Part shown: piece by piece, positions 60,481 through 64,000 of the stretch
Layout of the letters: the number at the start of each line of letters is the position of its first letter
Position numbering within the stretch: position 1 is the first letter of the stretch
DNA from: Molanna angustata
Taxonomy: Eukaryota > Arthropoda > Insecta > Trichoptera > Molannidae
Assembly: GCA_963576475.1 (NCBI GenBank)
Contig: OY754970.1
Location: 30,843,780 to 30,907,779, forward strand
Direction: 5' to 3'
DNA length: 64,000 bases
Translations under genes and position numbers: made by a program
Notes under the pieces: generated by a model
The model's database searches: none
What the model was told of the DNA's origin: nothing
What the model saw: only the letters and a program-made list of their open reading frames with translations

Positions 60481-60699
60481 TCAGGAGAAGTAAACATTAG
60501 ATGCAGCTCTTGTCAAGACGAAGGACACTGAAAGTCATCCACCGCTTACACGGGTATCTCAGGCGCGTTAGCACCTCTTTGCCCGCACTTAGTTGCAAAT
60601 ATTTTTTTATGCACGCGGGCTCTGAGTTCGCCGGATGTGCTCTTCCCAACAAACCCCGCCTGCTAAATTATGGATTCTCAGTGCCCCTATCCAGGGGGT

Positions 60700-61990
60700 G
60701 ACGCCTACCTAATACACCTTACTAATTAAAACTAATCTTAATTTCTAGGTGCTTCTAGACCATCGCACCCGCATTACTAGATGCGATAGCTAACATCAAC
60801 GCAAGGAAGGAGGACCCACCCAGACGGGGGCATGCAACCAGACACCTCCACGAGAGAGAAAGGACGGCACGAATTGTCAACGAGTCGTCGACCACCCCGC
60901 TACAGCATCACTCCAGGCCAGGTTAGGCCCACTGCTGTACGAAATCCTTGACCAGGGGTAAACCCGGTCATCCCAGCCACTCCCAGCGTGAGACACGCAC
61001 ATCAAGCATCATTCCATGCCAGATTAGGACATCGCTATACGAGATCTTTGACCGGGGGTAACCCGGTCTCTGGAGCTACATTGTGATGGTTCGCCAGCAC
61101 TTCGCCAAACCAAACTGGCCGGGCGGTCAAGCACACATACCTCCTATCATAGTCTCCTAACACGAGCTGCAACGCATAGTGGCACAGTGCCAGCGATCTC
61201 ATACGCATCCTCTTTCTTAGGTCAGGGAAAAACTAATAGGTAACCCTAGCAGTTCCTCCTCTATCCCAGCGCTCTTGCCAAACTTTCATCGTCCTTTCTC
61301 TGACTACTGATGGCCCCACTCAGACCACCAATTCCTGGCACAATACAAACAATCACTCCTACATGTTCAGCCCGTCTATTGAGCCTGATACTCCTATGTG
61401 CGACAAACTCCCGCACCTCAATATCAGCACGCAGAACACCAGTGATGACCGGAAGACTGTCACTGGCCGCCGTGCGATACGTACCTGTAACAGCAAGCAA
61501 GGGAGGATGCTGGCCCCTCAGGATCGCAAGAGCAACCGAGCCAACGCTCAGCCGATGGGACCAAACTTCAGATGCGTATGCGATCTGGGCAATATACTTA
61601 GCCTTGTATATAGCCCTCACCCTACCCGAATGGAGTCCCCAGTTACTCCTGCTGATCCTGCGAAATGTCATAAACAAGGCCGCTACTTTTTCAGCCGAGG
61701 ACTTGACATTCGGACGACACCTAGGTAGCGAACTTCATCGACAACCCTAACTCGCCTAGAGGCTTGCCCAGCTAGGTGCTCCCTTCACTCAACGAGGGCA
61801 ACCCCGCAGCTTCAGGTTGGCCAGAATAAGCGGCCACCACGCATTGTCGAACGTCCCCGTTATATCTAGGAACATGCTTTTCTTTGCATGCATTCTTCCA
61901 GCACAGTGTTCACAGTTTTTTATTTGTAATTATTTCCACAGGTTTAACCAACAGCATCATGGTTATGTCATCTACATAAGGACCAAAAAG
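60700..61990 (-). pseudogene. R1-clade LINE remnant, rearranged
   Basis: On the minus strand a 138-codon frame (61,677-61,261) includes SNWGLHSGRVRAIYKAKYIA, YASEVW, LRGQHPPLLAVTGTYRT and LPVITGVLRADIEV. These are typical of the region after the reverse transcriptase in R1/TRAS-type elements. Just upstream is YLGVV (about 61,725), and farther out LDITGTFDNAWWPLILANLK (motif A, about 61,870-61,810). A YVDDI block lies at about 61,970, before motif A, which is out of normal order. The 60,890-61,080 stretch, in the region corresponding to the 3' part, contains two diverged direct copies of a ~120-bp segment. Many breaks. Confidence 0.75.
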
Positions 61991-62137
61991 GGAGACGATC
62001 TAGTGGTACACCACCACATTCATTTCATATAAGTAAATGTAAAATAACAGCTTATTCAATAAATTAACCATTTCAACATTTTTTTTTATTTCTACAAATT
62101 TTTTGTTTACATACATTCTCTCCTATTATTATTACTT

Positions 62138-62335
62138 CTTACAATATGCCCTATTCTGTTTCGTTTCAGAGTAAGAAGTGGTCTATTACCAACGGGCGAC
62201 TTGTGTAAAAGGATTTCATTTGTGCAGTGTGACGTAATGAGTCCCATATAAATGCAGTCAACTTTTTGGCATTTCTCATATACTAAAATTCAGACGGATA
62301 AATTTATACGAATCAGAATAGGACATATTATGTGC
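62138..62335 (-). mobile_element. MITE, ACGTCACACCGCG core family, inverted copy 3
   Basis: Minus-orientation copy with ATATGCCCTATTCTG at one end and CGAATCAGAATAGGACAT at the other. The core is GTGTGACGTAATGAGTCC. Confidence 0.7.
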
Positions 62336-62515
62336 AATTCTGATTCAATTCAGAGTACGAAGACATCTAAAATATCGGCCAACCGTGGATAAAAAGATTT
62401 TATCCGCGCGGTGTGACGTAATGAGTCCCGTATAAATGCAATCAACTTTTTGATATTTCTCATATACTAAAATTCTGTATAAAATTTTTAGTCGAATCTG
62501 AATAGGGCCTATTAT
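62336..62515 (-). mobile_element. MITE, ACGTCACACCGCG core family, inverted copy 4
   Basis: Tandem to copy 3 in the same orientation. It shares GCGCGGTGTGACGTAATG and CGAATCTGAATAGGGCCT at the outer end. Confidence 0.7.
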
Positions 62516-62572
62516 GTATTGTTTAGAATGATTGATAATATTATGTATATATTTTGTTATGAATAATCAGTA

Positions 62573-62725
62573 AATATATTTATTTATTTAATATTGCTTC
62601 TCAGGCAACTAACAGGTACTATGACAAATATTAATTTAACACGCACCACATAACAAGTTGCCACATTCTGGAGACTTACGATATTAATCGTCTCACAGAT
62701 CCAGACTGAAAACACAATTCAAAAC
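62573..62725 (-). mobile_element. SINE family B, tRNA head missing
   Basis: The tail and body up to ACTGAAAACACAATT are present (GCTTCTCAGGCAACTAAC, CAAGTTGCCACATTCTGG). The tRNA-derived part is absent. Confidence 0.7.
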
Positions 62726-63054
62726 ATGTTTTATTTTGACCTTCAATGAGTCACTAACTGCATACAACATCTTTCTTAAAAAATGTATAAATATTGCTTG
62801 TGATGTGGAACTTTTACAATCAATTTAAATAACATTGTTTATCGGTACTCATGTGTGGGTGGTCAAATGGATCTTAAGTATTGTCTTCAGTTTTTTTCAC
62901 ATTGGGAGCAATAATCCACAAAACGTCCAACTCAGTACTCTTATTTATTTTCACTGCCATTTTTTCAAGTGATTTATCATTATCTAATATTCAAAATTGA
63001 ATGCATTTTTTCTTTAAACAATAAAAACAGATTCATATCTTCATGCTATATTAC

Positions 63055-63235
63055 TTTTGTAGTAGGCAGAGAGCCGAGCATCACACTTCTATCCTGGCAT
63101 ACATTCTTCACCTCGCCTACATTCATACATGTTCATCTAACATTTCCTTCTTCTAGAATATTGTTCATATAATGTTCGATTTTTCCTTGGGCAACTTCTT
63201 CCTTCTCTGTATAATTATTAGTTTTTAACATTTTT
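63055..63235 (-). mobile_element. RTE-type LINE 3' end fragment
   Basis: Minus frame MNVGEVKNVCQDRSVMLG, then SLPT, matches the extreme C-terminus of RTE-like elements (usual form: NVDEAREVCKDRS-W-S-VSAYP). The same end is seen at 43,030 and about 41,950. Confidence 0.55.
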
Positions 63236-63239
63236 ACAC

Positions 63240-63890
63240 ATCTCATTTACATATAATTGAATTATAGAAACTTCTATTCTAACTGTATATAAATATAGGC
63301 TTTGTAATAGGAAACTTTTTCTAATGTATAAAGGTGAGAAGTCGTTACAATAATTAAAATTGGAACTTAAACTTATTAAATAAAATGAAAACCAACAGTT
63401 TCAATATAATATATTTTACAAATAATTCATAATATAGGAAGAAAGTATCAACCAATAAAAAGTTTTAATAAATGGGAAGGAAATCTATATAAATAAAAGA
63501 AAGTCAGATGAGTTACACTATTTATAATTCAAGAACAGCTGGAACAATTGTAATCTCTTATTTGTTGGATTTGTCTCCGCCCCGGATAACATGGTAATTA
63601 TTTAACAATAGAAAATAAAGGACATAGGAACATTAACATAAATCGCATCTTTAAGACTATAGCGTCAAATCTTAAAATTTATTCAAAAATGAACTATGGA
63701 TGCAGTAGGACAAAAAAATAACTTTTTAGTGCTAAACGGACTGTCTTCTACTTGGAAGCAGTGGTCTCTTACACAATTGTTTCAATATGGTTGTTTTATA
63801 GATATTCAAAAAGAGATTTGGAACTTTAGCTTTTGTTTCAATATTCAATCTCAAATTACTCAGAATCATGTCATTTGCAGTAATGACCCT
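63240..63890. other. AT-rich stretch, nothing recognised
   Basis: A short open frame at 63,696-63,917 has no recognisable domain and overlaps a repeat fragment at its end. Confidence 0.4.
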
Positions 63891-63899
63891 ATACACATG

Positions 63900-64000
63900 A
63901 TGTATGTTAGAGATTAAGTATCAAACTATTGCGTACCCGTAGAAATTGTATAATGTACTGCCGTACAAATTATATGAAACAATGTCGTCACTAAATTTCA
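63900..64000 (-). mobile_element. Helentron-like fragment running off the window
   Basis: Diverged match to the internal segment of the family in minus orientation: GAGATTAAGTATCAAACTAT and then ATGTCGTCACTAAATTTC. The rest lies beyond the window. Confidence 0.6.

Noticed and set aside
61310..61750. 146- and 121-codon plus-strand frames at 61.3-61.75 kb
   Set aside because: They are antisense shadows of the minus-strand R1-type LINE frame, which has clear family motifs.

Overview
The window is nuclear DNA of an insect, most likely a moth or butterfly. It is AT-rich, carries frequent GTAGGTACCTA-type strings, has short exons with GT-AG introns, and is dense in tRNA-derived SINEs, MITEs, decayed LINEs and Helitron-type repeats. 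Placing it in Lepidoptera is inference from sequence style and repeat types, not from a search. No bacterial or organellar features were seen.

Three host loci are supported. (1) 17,525-17,900 (-) is the first coding exon of a single-pass type II membrane protein that I do not recognise. (2) 22,377-23,573 (-) is an intronless, complete cyclin L with two cyclin boxes and an RS-rich tail. (3) 28,844-40,860 (-) is the EFR3 gene (Drosophila rolling blackout / stambha A). I could place 18 exons with consistent phase, lacking only a short N-terminal exon. A minus-strand exon with an ATG at 58,042-58,126 has the phase needed to be that missing exon, but the link is unproven. EFR3 acts at the plasma membrane in the PI4-kinase pathway and cyclin L in the nucleus in splicing control; nothing here links the two functionally.

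The rest is mobile DNA. About 3.2-5.1 kb holds a 5'-truncated LINE followed by a TG-rich minisatellite. About 5.2-10.4, 12.0-14.1, 30.6-31.5 and 45.5-49.9 kb hold copies of one roughly 1-kb Helitron/Helentron-like non-autonomous element. It starts TCCAACTGTCGAT, has a subterminal inverted repeat, an internal (TG)n tract, a 3' hairpin and a CTAG end. The copies form head-to-tail and head-to-head arrays, including a 680-bp inverted repeat. Other elements are a LINE endonuclease fragment (10.4-11.15 kb), RTE-type LINE remnants (1.0, 26.7, 42.0, 43.0-44.1 and 63.1 kb), a Tc1-like transposase pseudogene (44.1-44.9 kb), a Ty3/gypsy pol remnant (59.7-60.4 kb) and a scrambled R1-clade LINE (60.7-62.0 kb). 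There are four tRNA-derived SINE families and at least five MITE-type families.

The most noteworthy items are the Helentron-like arrays with their inverted repeat; a decayed, intron-containing copy of ribosomal protein S25 at 58.7-59.3 kb, bracketed by blocks that recur fused at 16.1 kb (possible gene capture by a transposon); and a GC-rich, almost fully palindromic 350-bp element flanked by TTAA at 51.25 kb.
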